Part shown: positions 1 through 6,906 of the stretch, one piece after another
Position numbering within the stretch: the stretch's first letter is position 1
How the letters are laid out: each line of letters begins with the position of its first letter
DNA from: Campylobacteraceae bacterium
GTDB taxonomy: Bacteria; Campylobacterota; Campylobacteria; Campylobacterales; Sulfurovaceae
Reading direction: 5' to 3'
Assembly: GCA_026995985.1 (NCBI GenBank)
Contig: JALWNF010000219.1
Coordinates: 1-10,696 of the forward strand
Length of the DNA: 10,696 nucleotides
Made by a program: the position numbers and the translations under genes
The notes under the pieces: model-generated
What the model was told of the DNA's origin: nothing
The model's database searches: none
Seen by the model: the letters and a program-made list of their open reading frames with translations, nothing else

Positions 1-1798
1 TTAAAATATCTACAATAACTTGATTATCAATAAATTCTGCAATAACCTCAATATCATTCTGTTGACAAAATAGAGCAAATGTCTTAACAAGACTATAGGC
101 CTTTTTATCATGATGAATCTCTTTTATAATACTTCCATCTATTTTTAAGTAATCAACAGAAAGATTGAGTAGATGATTTAAGTTTGAGTATCCTGAACCA
201 AAATCATCAATACAGATTTTATACCCAAATAGCTTTAACTTCTGTAATGAGAGTTCTACTTTATTATAGTCAATACTCTTGTTTTCTAAAATCTCAATAT
301 AGAGTCTATTAGATAAATCTGAATTTTGAGCAAATATTGCTAAAATAGAGTCATTAATTAAATCATCAGCTGAAAGATTAATAGATATTTTCATCTTTTT
401 ATCTTCCCTTAACCTTTCAATATTATACTCTATTACTTTTTTTGTTAAATATGTATATAGGTATGAATCCTCCAAATCAGGTAAAATTTTATCAGGAAAA
501 ATAATATTCTCTCCATCTTTAATTCGTAAAAGTGCCTCATAGTGATGAAGTTTTTTAGTCTCTAAATCTCTAATAGGCTGATAATAACAGACTAATTTAT
601 CAGACTCAATCATCTCTTTTAACTTCTCTCTATAGAGTCTTTTTGTTTTACTAATATCAAAATATGAGATACAATTTCTACCATTATGCTTACACTCATA
701 TAAAGCTGTATCTGCTTTATGAATTACCTCTTGTAGTGACTTTTCAACCTCTGTATGCAATATTGCACCAATGGAGATAGATAAAGAGAATTTCTCTTTA
801 TCTATAGTAAACTTTGTACGTTCTACTGCAATACGTATTCTCTCTAAAAGTTCCCTTATCTGCTCTTCTGTTCTATTCTCTTTTAAGAAGAGCATTAAAA
901 ACTCCTCTCCACTATATTGAATAAAAATATCTCTCTTCTCTAAAAATGATGCCATTATCTTAATAACAGAAATAATAATCTTATCTCCATTCTCTTGACC
1001 ATATAGGTTGTTTATACGCTTAAAAAAATCTATATCTGCCAATGCAACATAGTAGTTTTTAAAATTAATCTTATCGTAATTGTCTGTCATATAAACTCTA
1101 TTATAGGTATTGGTTATAGGATTACGATAGATTTTATATTTATTATAACTATTATAGAGGACATAAAAAAGAAAAGAGAAGAGAAGTGATATTAAGATTA
1201 AGGCAGAATAGCTTAAAAAATCAACACTTACATGTAAAAGAGAAGAGAGACGATTTTCACTATAATCAATAACTAAAATAGCAACTGTTTTATTGTTTTG
1301 AACAATTGGTTTAAGTAGAGTAAAGGAGAGCTCCTCAATGCCTCTTTGAACAAAAACTCTAGTTTGCCTCTCTTTTACCACTTGAGCAAAAAATTGATCA
1401 TGCTCTGGTATAAATGGTTCACTAACCTCTGTATACTCCTCCTCATCTATATCAAATAGAAAAAAATATTTTCCTCTATTAATATAGAGAACATAAAGTG
1501 ACTTAATATCTTGATTTAATAAAACAGATAGTCTCTTTTCATTTTCAAGCCTTAATGACTCATCTTTTAAATTAGATTTAATAAAATCTGAATTTTTAGA
1601 GACAATCTGGTCGAGAATTTTAGTAGAGGTATCATCTACAATTCCAATAGCTCTATTTAAAAGAAAATTTTCAACTTTTTCTTCATAACTTCCAATACTT
1701 TTATAGGAGAGAATAAGTAAAAAAGATAATATAATAGAGATAGATACTAGATAATAATATGCTCTATTGCTATTAAAAAAAGTAAGTTTATTTCGCAC
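1..1798 (-). CDS. Membrane-anchored GGDEF-EAL cyclic-di-GMP signalling protein, C-terminus cut by window edge
   Basis: I read 599 uninterrupted codons from a GTG at 1798 to the left edge; the stop lies outside. AGGGAAGAG sits just upstream, and the frame closes at a TGA at 1829-1831, so GTG is the best start. Order: membrane helix about 13-32, an extracytoplasmic region of about 160 residues, helix about 195-216, GGDEF domain about 225-380, EAL domain about 395 onward. The GGDEF signature is SGEEF (296-300), the usual Arg two residues before it is Gln294, and no RxxD inhibitory site precedes it. The EAL domain looks catalytically complete as far as it goes: EALLR (421-425), INLS Asn, IEILE, DDFG (531-534), LKID and IAE. 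Inference: it makes and/or degrades c-di-GMP in response to a periplasmic signal, with phosphodiesterase the better supported activity. The ligand is unknown. The next gene upstream is on the same strand, 118 bases away. Confidence 0.93.
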   Translation of the reverse strand, partial: MRNKLTFFNSNRAYYYLVSISIILSFLLILSYKSIGSYEEKVENFLLNRAIGIVDDTSTKILDQIVSKNSDFIKSNLKDESLRLENEKRLSVLLNQDIKSLYVLYINRGKYFFLFDIDEEEYTEVSEPFIPEHDQFFAQVVKERQTRVFVQRGIEELSFTLLKPIVQNNKTVAILVIDYSENRLSSLLHVSVDFLSYSALILISLLFSFLFYVLYNSYNKYKIYRNPITNTYNRVYMTDNYDKINFKNYYVALADIDFFKRINNLYGQENGDKIIISVIKIMASFLEKRDIFIQYSGEEFLMLFLKENRTEEQIRELLERIRIAVERTKFTIDKEKFSLSISIGAILHTEVEKSLQEVIHKADTALYECKHNGRNCISYFDISKTKRLYREKLKEMIESDKLVCYYQPIRDLETKKLHHYEALLRIKDGENIIFPDKILPDLEDSYLYTYLTKKVIEYNIERLREDKKMKISINLSADDLINDSILAIFAQNSDLSNRLYIEILENKSIDYNKVELSLQKLKLFGYKICIDDFGSGYSNLNHLLNLSVDYLKIDGSIIKEIHHDKKAYSLVKTFALFCQQNDIEVIAEFIDNQVIVDIL

Positions 1799-1833
1799 AA
1801 TCTCTTCCCTATTTTTAAGTTTATATATTCAAA

Positions 1834-1839
1834 ATTCTA
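1834..1839 (-). promoter_or_regulatory. Possible -10 box of the GGDEF-EAL gene
   Basis: On the minus strand this reads TAGAAT, five of six matches to TATAAT, about 35 bases before the GTG start, giving a leader of roughly 30 nt. No -35 is recognisable. It is a weak call in very AT-rich DNA. Confidence 0.35.
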
Positions 1840-1916
1840 ACACAAAAATGTGCCCAATTGTGAATATTAAGCAAATAGACTTATATCTGTTTAACTTTTT
1901 AATATTATAAATATTA

Positions 1917-2342
1917 CTATATGTTAGCCAATAGACACATTGGATTAATTTGACACTCGCTTAATAGGTGCTTACTATAGGAGTCTGGAAGGGTTAAACC
2001 ATTCTTTTTTAAACGCTCTTCAATAAAAATTATCTGTGTCCGCCCTTTTTTAAGATAGATTGCTCCAATACTATTTTTATCTGTTTGTAGTTTTTTATAG
2101 GAGTCTACAATAACTATTTTATTACTTCTACTTTTTGGAAAAAGAATAATATCAGCCTTCTCTTTTGAAGTAAATTTTAATTTTTTTCCTAAATTTATAT
2201 TTTTATTAGAGTTAAAAAACTTTAAAACTTTACCCACTTTTACTGACTTTATATCTGCTAAGGTATTACCTACTTTTTCAACATTTAATCCAGCAACTAA
2301 CAAGATTGGTAAAACAAGGGAAATATATAACAGCTTTTTCAT
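1917..2342 (-). CDS. Small exported protein of unknown function
   Basis: This is a 141-residue protein starting at the ATG at 2342. That ATG begins MKKLLYISLVLPILL, a clear signal-peptide shape (two Lys, then a hydrophobic stretch), and is preceded by AAAGGA at suitable spacing. An in-frame ATG 13 codons upstream has no ribosome binding site, so I prefer the shorter form. The signal peptide lacks a lipobox cysteine, so export to the periplasm rather than lipidation is likely. The mature part is basic and lysine-rich, with alternating hydrophobic stretches around KIVIVD and GAIYLKKGRTQIIFIEERL. It ends with two cysteines (130 and 136) that could form a disulphide. I do not recognise a domain or assign a function. 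It lies between a c-di-GMP gene on the same strand and the divergent trpS. Confidence 0.75.
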   Translation of the reverse strand: MKKLLYISLVLPILLVAGLNVEKVGNTLADIKSVKVGKVLKFFNSNKNINLGKKLKFTSKEKADIILFPKSRSNKIVIVDSYKKLQTDKNSIGAIYLKKGRTQIIFIEERLKKNGLTLPDSYSKHLLSECQINPMCLLANI

Positions 2343-2349
2343 GGTTCTA

Positions 2350-2355
2350 TCCTTT
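2350..2355 (-). promoter_or_regulatory. Ribosome binding site that decides the start of the small exported protein
   Basis: AAAGGA on the minus strand lies 7 bases before the ATG at 2342. The longer in-frame ATG at 2381 has nothing comparable, which supports the shorter protein beginning with its signal peptide. Confidence 0.7.
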
Positions 2356-2366
2356 GGATTTATAAT

Positions 2367-2372
2367 ACTATA
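2367..2372 (-). promoter_or_regulatory. Possible -10 box of the small exported protein gene
   Basis: TATAGT on the minus strand, five of six matches to TATAAT, would start a transcript about 18 nt before the chosen ATG. It lies inside the longer alternative reading frame, which also favours the shorter protein. The region is so AT-rich that other boxes are possible. Confidence 0.35.
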
Positions 2373-2453
2373 AAACATCATAAAACAATATAAAATATGA
2401 TAATTAAATAAAATAATAAAGTTTATTTATATATTAAAAAACAATAATTCTGC

Positions 2454-2459
2454 TATAAT
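2454..2459 (+). promoter_or_regulatory. Extended -10 promoter of trpS
   Basis: A perfect TATAAT is preceded by TGC, making the extended form TGCTATAAT. It lies 33 bases before the trpS ATG. No canonical -35 is present, as is common in Campylobacterota, where a periodic AT-rich upstream region takes its place. Confidence 0.75.
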
Positions 2460-2492
2460 TCAATCAATATTTTATAATCATTAAGGGAAACT

Positions 2493-3458
2493 ATGCGTGT
2501 ACTAACAGGAATCCAAGCTTCAGGAAAACTTCATATTGGTAACTATTTTGGAGCAATGAAACCGATGATAGAGCTTCAAGAGAAGGAGGAGCTTTTTACT
2601 TTTATTGCAAACTATCACTCTTTAACTACCTCAAAAGATGCTGAACTTTTAAAAGAGCTAACATTTCAAGCTGCTGTAGATTATCTCTCTTTGGGTATAG
2701 ACCCACAAAAGACTACTTTTTGGGTTCAAAGTGATGTACCACAAGTACTTGAACTATACTGGATACTCTCAAAGTTTACTCCAATGGGGCTACTTGAACG
2801 TGCTCACTCCTACAAAGATAAAGTAGCAAAAGGGATTAGTGCAAACCATGCACTCTTTTCATACCCTGTTCTTATGGCTGCTGACATTCTTTTGCTAGAT
2901 ACCCAAAAAGTACCTGTAGGAAAAGACCAAATTCAGCACATTGAGATAACTCGTGACATTGCAATTAAGTTTAACAATGAGTATGGAGAGATTTTTACAC
3001 TACCTGAATATGTAGTTAATGAAGAGGTAGCTACTATTCCAGGAATAGATGGGCAAAAGATGTCAAAATCTTACAACAATGCTATTGATATTTTTATGGA
3101 GAGTGAAAAAAAACTCCAAAAACGCTGTAATAAAATAGTTAGCTCTTCAACACCACTTGGTGAACCTTTGGAGTATGAGGGGTGCAACATCTACAACCTA
3201 GCCTCACTCTTTTTAAACAATGAAGAGAGATTAGAGCTTCAAAAACGTTATAAGAGTGGTAAAGAGGGGTATGGACACTTTAAAAAGTACCTTAAAGAGT
3301 TAATTTGGGAGGAGTTTGCAGAGGCTAGAGAGAAGCGTGAGTACTATATGAGTAATCCTGATATTGTAAGAGATATTTTAAATGATGGTGCAAATAAAAT
3401 GCGAAAAATTGCTAATGAGAAGATGGCACAAGTGCGTAAGGCTGTTGGAATTTTATAA
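2493..3458 (+). CDS. trpS: Tryptophanyl-tRNA synthetase
   Basis: This cytoplasmic class I aminoacyl-tRNA synthetase charges tRNA-Trp with tryptophan using ATP. At 321 residues it has the usual bacterial length. The nucleotide-binding signature HIGN is at 14-17 within LHIGNYFGA, and KMSKS is at 189-193 within GQKMSKSYNN. The tryptophan-site region shows the family's ADILLLD and VPVGKDQIQHIEITRDIA segments at about 130-157. The ATG start is preceded by AAGGGA at good spacing. It is a single-gene transcript by appearance, flanked by a divergent gene upstream. Its TAA stop lies inside the 3' end of murI on the other strand (6-base overlap), leaving no room for a separate terminator. No leader peptide or T-box is visible in the short upstream region. 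Identification is secure. Confidence 0.97.
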   Translation: MRVLTGIQASGKLHIGNYFGAMKPMIELQEKEELFTFIANYHSLTTSKDAELLKELTFQAAVDYLSLGIDPQKTTFWVQSDVPQVLELYWILSKFTPMGLLERAHSYKDKVAKGISANHALFSYPVLMAADILLLDTQKVPVGKDQIQHIEITRDIAIKFNNEYGEIFTLPEYVVNEEVATIPGIDGQKMSKSYNNAIDIFMESEKKLQKRCNKIVSSSTPLGEPLEYEGCNIYNLASLFLNNEERLELQKRYKSGKEGYGHFKKYLKELIWEEFAEAREKREYYMSNPDIVRDILNDGANKMRKIANEKMAQVRKAVGIL

Positions 3459-4190
3459 CCACCTATCTGCTATTTTTCTAAGTCCTGCTACATTATCAGA
3501 AGCAAATATCTTTAACTCTGCTTCCTCCTCTCTCTCTTGTAAATCATAATGTGCCTCTAAATACTCTACAATAGCCTCACCTGAATGGATTAATAGTGGT
3601 TTATTGTCAAAATACTCCAAAAGAGCATCTCCAATAAGAGGAAAATGAGTACACCCCAAAATAATAGCCCTAGGAGTCTCTATGCCTAAAAAGTAGTGCT
3701 TCATAGTTGCTCTAACAAGCTCTCCTGAAAAGATTCCCTCCTCTACCAAAGGGACAAAAAGCCCTGTTTGTAAAGAGGTTATATTTCTATATCCTAAATC
3801 CTCTAATGCACTCTGATAACGCCTAGAGTTAATAGTTGCACGTGTAGCCATAATCAAAATATGTTCATCTTTAGCTATACTACTATTTTCAAGTGCCATA
3901 ACCCCTGGTTCTATTACTCCTACAACAGGGTAGTTACTTTGAGCATTCATATCAGGAAGAGCATAGGCAGAGACTGTATTACATGCTGTAATTAGTAAAT
4001 CAATATCGAAATTATTAAAAAACTCTAAGGCTTCTAAGGAGTAGCGAATAATAGTATTTTTATCTTTTATACCGTATGGAACACGAGCTGTATCCCCATA
4101 GTAGATAATCTCATCGAAAAAGTTATGAGCAAGGAGAGACTTTACAACACTTAATCCCCCTGCTCCAGAGTCAAAAACACCTATTTTCAA
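3453..4190 (-). CDS. murI: Glutamate racemase
   Basis: MurI interconverts L- and D-glutamate, supplying D-Glu for the peptidoglycan stem peptide in the cytoplasm. It is 245 residues, slightly short but within the family. The N-terminal signature FDSGAGGLSV (6-15) carries Asp7 and Ser8. The two catalytic cysteines are Cys70 in ITACNT and Cys180 in LGCTHFPL, and YYGDTARVPYG is also present. The start is TTG at 4190: no ATG or GTG is in frame before a stop at 4212-4214, and MKIGVFDSGAGG matches the family's N-terminus. No Shine-Dalgarno is visible. The gene follows rho after 13 bases, so translation probably depends on ribosomes finishing rho. As I recall, rho and murI are also neighbours in Helicobacter pylori, supporting a conserved operon. 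Its 3' end overlaps trpS. Confidence 0.96.
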   Translation of the reverse strand: MKIGVFDSGAGGLSVVKSLLAHNFFDEIIYYGDTARVPYGIKDKNTIIRYSLEALEFFNNFDIDLLITACNTVSAYALPDMNAQSNYPVVGVIEPGVMALENSSIAKDEHILIMATRATINSRRYQSALEDLGYRNITSLQTGLFVPLVEEGIFSGELVRATMKHYFLGIETPRAIILGCTHFPLIGDALLEYFDNKPLLIHSGEAIVEYLEAHYDLQEREEEAELKIFASDNVAGLRKIADRWL

Positions 4191-4203
4191 AATATTATAA
4201 AAT

Positions 4204-5526
4204 TTAATCGTTCATCATAGCTAAGAACTCAGCATTGTTCTTAGTCTTTGTCATTTTAGAGTAGAGAAACTTCAAGGCTTCAACATCTTCCATACTCTGC
4301 ATAGCATTTCTAATTGCCCATACCTTTTGTAGGTCTTCTGCTTTAACCATAAGCTCCTCTTTTCTTGTTCCAGACTTAGTTACATCTATGGCAGGGTAGA
4401 TTCTTCTCTCTGCAATATAACGGCTAAGTACTACCTCTGAGTTACCTGTACCTTTAAACTCCTCAAAGATAACTTCGTCCATTCTGCTTCCTGTATCTAT
4501 TAATGCTGTAGCCACAATAGTCAAAGAACCACCCTCTTCAATATTTCTTGCTGCCCCAAAGAAGCGTTTTGGTTTATGAAGTGCATTTGCATCTACTCCA
4601 CCAGAGAGTACCTTTCCTGAACTAGGAGTCACTGTATTGTAGGCACGAGCTAAACGAGTAATAGAGTCAAGCAAAATAATAACATCTTTGCCCATCTCTA
4701 CACGTCTTTTAGCTTTTTCTATTACCATCTCAGCAGTTCTAACATGGTTTTGTGCAGGCAAATCAAAAGTCGAGGAGTATACCTCTCCCTTAACAGAACG
4801 TTGCATATCTGTTACCTCTTCTGGTCTCTCATCTACTAAAAGAACCATTAGTGATGCATCTGGATTATTGTGACTAATTCCATGTGCTAACTCTTTAAGT
4901 AGCTCTGTCTTACCTGTTCTAGGAGGTGCTACTATTAAGGCTCTTTGTCCTTTACCTATAGGAGAGAACAAATCAAGCACACGCCCTGTAAGTTTAAGTG
5001 GATTGTACTCTAATTTAAGCTGTTCTGTTGCATATAGTGGGGTTAAGTTATCAAAGAGTGGTCGTTTTTTTGACTCTTCTGGTGGTAAGTAGTTAATAGC
5101 CTCTATTTTTAATAGTGCATAATACTTCTCTTGGTCTTTAGGTTGCCTAACTTGACCTGTAACCACATCACCATTTCTAAGTGCAAAACGTTTAATCTGA
5201 GTACTACTTACATAGGTATCATTTTGAGAGTTAGCAAAGTTTCCATCTTCACTTCTTAAGAAACCATAGCCATCATTCATAACCTCTAAGATTCCAGTAA
5301 ATAATATAAATCCACCCTGAGAAACTTGAGACTTTAAAATCTCAAATATTAAATCTTTTCGTTTATACTCATTTGGATTTTCAACTTTTACTTTAAATGC
5401 TATATCTACTAACTCTTCAAGTGATTTTTGTTGTAACTCTTCAACTTTATACCCATCTACAGGTACATGTGTCCTTTGATTATTCTTTTTATGATTGTTA
5501 TGTCTTTTTGATTGTTGTTCGCTCAT
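4204..5526 (-). CDS. rho: Transcription termination factor Rho
   Basis: Rho is the hexameric RNA-dependent ATPase that ends transcription at unstructured C-rich sites. The 440 residues begin with a basic, Asn- and Lys-rich stretch (about 1-20), then the helical N-terminal part, then the RNA-binding cold-shock-like domain with [12 protein letters not shown] at 86-97. The motor core shows Walker A around APPRTGKTE (200-208), the catalytic-Glu segment [10 protein letters not shown] (232-241), Walker B IILLDS with Asp287, the Q-loop region SGGVDANAL (308-316) and the R-loop FEEFKGTGN (354-362). All key residues are present, so the protein should be active and the bicyclomycin pocket looks conventional. 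It starts at ATG 5526 with AGAGGA upstream. It has its own TATAAT promoter and is followed 13 bases later by murI. Confidence 0.98.
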   Translation of the reverse strand: MSEQQSKRHNNHKKNNQRTHVPVDGYKVEELQQKSLEELVDIAFKVKVENPNEYKRKDLIFEILKSQVSQGGFILFTGILEVMNDGYGFLRSEDGNFANSQNDTYVSSTQIKRFALRNGDVVTGQVRQPKDQEKYYALLKIEAINYLPPEESKKRPLFDNLTPLYATEQLKLEYNPLKLTGRVLDLFSPIGKGQRALIVAPPRTGKTELLKELAHGISHNNPDASLMVLLVDERPEEVTDMQRSVKGEVYSSTFDLPAQNHVRTAEMVIEKAKRRVEMGKDVIILLDSITRLARAYNTVTPSSGKVLSGGVDANALHKPKRFFGAARNIEEGGSLTIVATALIDTGSRMDEVIFEEFKGTGNSEVVLSRYIAERRIYPAIDVTKSGTRKEELMVKAEDLQKVWAIRNAMQSMEDVEALKFLYSKMTKTKNNAEFLAMMND

Positions 5527-5554
5527 TGGTCCTCTTAAAAGTTCTCACGGGGAT

Positions 5555-5578
5555 TTTGTAGTTTTAATTTGTAGTTTT
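5555..5578. repeat. Tandem 11-base direct repeat at the rho transcription start
   Basis: TTTGTAGTTTT occurs exactly twice (5555-5565 and 5568-5578) with a 13-base period; AA separates the copies. In the rho transcript this becomes AAAACUACAAA repeated, covering the predicted start site and the first part of a roughly 50-nt leader. It could be an operator or an RNA-level element; Rho is autoregulated in other bacteria, but no mechanism is shown here. Confidence 0.6.
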
Positions 5579-5581
5579 GCT

Positions 5582-5587
5582 ATTATA
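5582..5587 (-). promoter_or_regulatory. -10 box of the rho-murI operon
   Basis: A perfect TATAAT on the minus strand, within GATTATAATAG, lies about 56 bases before the rho ATG. The predicted start near 5575 gives a leader of about 50 nt. No -35 is recognisable. Confidence 0.7.
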
Positions 5588-5627
5588 ATCAACTTTTTAT
5601 TAAGTTTCCTTATTTTTAGGGTTAAAT

Positions 5628-6020
5628 TTATGATATTATAGACAAATATAGCAGAGGAACATAGGTAAAGAGTGATAAAAGTTTAATACCTGTAGTTATT
5701 TTTAGCTCCATCATCTTCTCTAACTCTTTATCCATTACTGGTTCATAGTATCTCTGTTTAATCAACTCTATTTTAAAAAAAAGGTCAAATGCTTTTAAAA
5801 CCAAAATCGTAATACTATAAAAATTAAAAGAGTCAAAATATAGTGTAACCCCTAAAATATAATAAAAAGTAGGATGTATTAAAAAAAAGAGAAAAATATT
5901 TTTATTATAATAGTAGTAGAGATTATCAACCATCTCTTTTAATGTATTTGCATTTTGAATATATAGTTCAAATATCTCTAGTAGTATCATTATAATTATT
6001 ACTTCTATTACTGTTTCCAT
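5628..6020 (-). CDS. Small integral membrane protein of unknown function
   Basis: This 130-residue protein is mostly hydrophobic, with about four candidate membrane segments: roughly residues 4-20, 42-60, 65-83 and 109-128. A charged stretch at about 84-108 (KIELIKQRYYEP through KEKMM-like KELEKMMELK) sits between the last two and is presumably cytoplasmic. It is unusually rich in Tyr, Phe and Ile. There is no signal peptidase site and no recognisable catalytic motif. ATG 6020 is preceded by only a short AGG close to the start. The gene lies upstream of rho on the same strand with a 101-base gap that contains rho's own promoter, and it is divergent from the HAD gene. I do not recognise the family and propose no function. 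Confidence 0.75.
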   Translation of the reverse strand: METVIEVIIIMILLEIFELYIQNANTLKEMVDNLYYYYNKNIFLFFLIHPTFYYILGVTLYFDSFNFYSITILVLKAFDLFFKIELIKQRYYEPVMDKELEKMMELKITTGIKLLSLFTYVPLLYLSIIS

Positions 6021-6045
6021 AGCCTAAGTTTAGCCAACTCTTAGC

Positions 6046-6051
6046 TATAAT
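6046..6051 (+). promoter_or_regulatory. -10 box of the HAD phosphatase gene
   Basis: A perfect TATAAT lies 27 bases before the TTG start of the phosphatase gene, giving a leader of about 15 nt. It overlaps the opposite-strand box at 6047-6052. Confidence 0.55.
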
Positions 6052-6052
6052 A
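6047..6052 (-). promoter_or_regulatory. Possible -10 box of the small membrane protein gene, overlapping the divergent one
   Basis: TATTAT on the minus strand (five of six matches to TATAAT) lies 27 bases before the membrane protein ATG. It shares five bases with the plus-strand TATAAT, so the two promoters would compete for RNA polymerase. Confidence 0.4.
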
Positions 6053-6072
6053 TTCTAAAAAAGTGAGCCTTC

Positions 6073-6906
6073 TTGAAAAAAATTTTTATTACTGATTTAG
6101 ACCATACATTTTTACACACTAGCCAAAGAGTAAGCAACTTCTCAAAAGAGATATGGAACCAAAAGAGCAAACATGCTCTACTTAGTGTAGCAACTGCTAG
6201 AAGCTTCTCTAAAACACAAGAGTTTCTAAAGGGGCTAAAACTAAATCTTCCTCTTATTCTACTTGATGGTGCAATGGTTGCTACTCCTGAAAAAAAACTT
6301 ATTTCACTCAATACCCTATCTAAAGAGCTTAGTGATGCTATTATTGAAGAGAGTAGCAAATTTGGTATCTACCCATATGTTATCGCCCTTAAAGATAAAA
6401 AAACTTTAGATGAGAGTTTTGATATACCTCCTATTTTAAACCACTATCAGAAATTTCTTATAGAAAAACACTATACAAGCGATAAGCGAATTGTCCACAA
6501 AAAAAGAATTGAGGGCGACAATGACACACTAAAACTTGTATATATGGCAGGGGAGTCACTTCTTCGTCCACTCTCAATACATCTAAAAAGAGTTTTTGGT
6601 TCTCAAATAGAGGTTAAGCTATCACCTGAAAACTATATGAAGTGCTATTTTTTAACTATACTCCACCCTCTCTCAGATAAAGCTAATGCCTTAATTGAGT
6701 TACATGAGTATCTTAACCATGATATTAAAGATACAACTGTTTTTGGTGACAGTATTAATGACATTGGTATGTTCAAAATAGCAGGGAAGGCTGTAGCTGT
6801 TGCTAATGCTTTAGAGGAGGTTAAAAAAGAGGCAGATATTGTCTTAAAAGAGAGTAATGATGAAGATGGAGTTGCTAAATATCTACAACAGAATATTAAA
6901 AATTGA
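6073..6906 (+). CDS. HAD-IIB (Cof-type) phosphatase
   Basis: This 277-residue hydrolase of the haloacid dehalogenase superfamily, C2B cap subclass, should remove phosphate from a small molecule in the cytoplasm with Mg2+. Motif I is DLDHT with nucleophile Asp8 and acid/base Asp10. Motif II is ATAR (Thr41), motif III Lys203 in SDKANAL, and motif IV GDSINDIGM with Asp226 and Asp230. The C-terminal SNDEDGVAKYLQ is typical of Cof-like proteins. The inserted cap covers about residues 75-190 and sets the substrate, which cannot be read from sequence. The start is TTG at 6073, directly before KKIFITDLD, with only a weak GTGAG upstream. The His after DLD, rather than Gly, recalls sucrose-phosphate-phosphatase relatives. 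The 3' end overlaps the response regulator by 11 bases. A role in the nearby MurNAc recycling pathway is possible but unproven. Confidence 0.88.
   Translation: MKKIFITDLDHTFLHTSQRVSNFSKEIWNQKSKHALLSVATARSFSKTQEFLKGLKLNLPLILLDGAMVATPEKKLISLNTLSKELSDAIIEESSKFGIYPYVIALKDKKTLDESFDIPPILNHYQKFLIEKHYTSDKRIVHKKRIEGDNDTLKLVYMAGESLLRPLSIHLKRVFGSQIEVKLSPENYMKCYFLTILHPLSDKANALIELHEYLNHDIKDTTVFGDSINDIGMFKIAGKAVAVANALEEVKKEADIVLKESNDEDGVAKYLQQNIKN

Noticed and set aside
1901..1915. AATATT/AATATT palindrome after the small exported protein gene
   Set aside because: It is an all-A/T palindrome expected by chance in this composition and is not followed by a U-tract.
4688..4873. Open reading frame on the plus strand within rho
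   Set aside because: It lies antisense inside the conserved motor domain of rho, has no ribosome binding site and encodes nothing recognisable.
5591..5608. Possible terminator hairpin (AACTT/AAGTT) between the membrane protein gene and rho
   Set aside because: The stem is five A/T-rich pairs with no U-tract after it; too weak to call.
6045..6359. Minus-strand open reading frame opposite the HAD phosphatase
   Set aside because: It is antisense to motifs I and II of the phosphatase, which are clearly the real coding sequence. The composition (Ser, Leu, Phe) is typical of a shadow frame.
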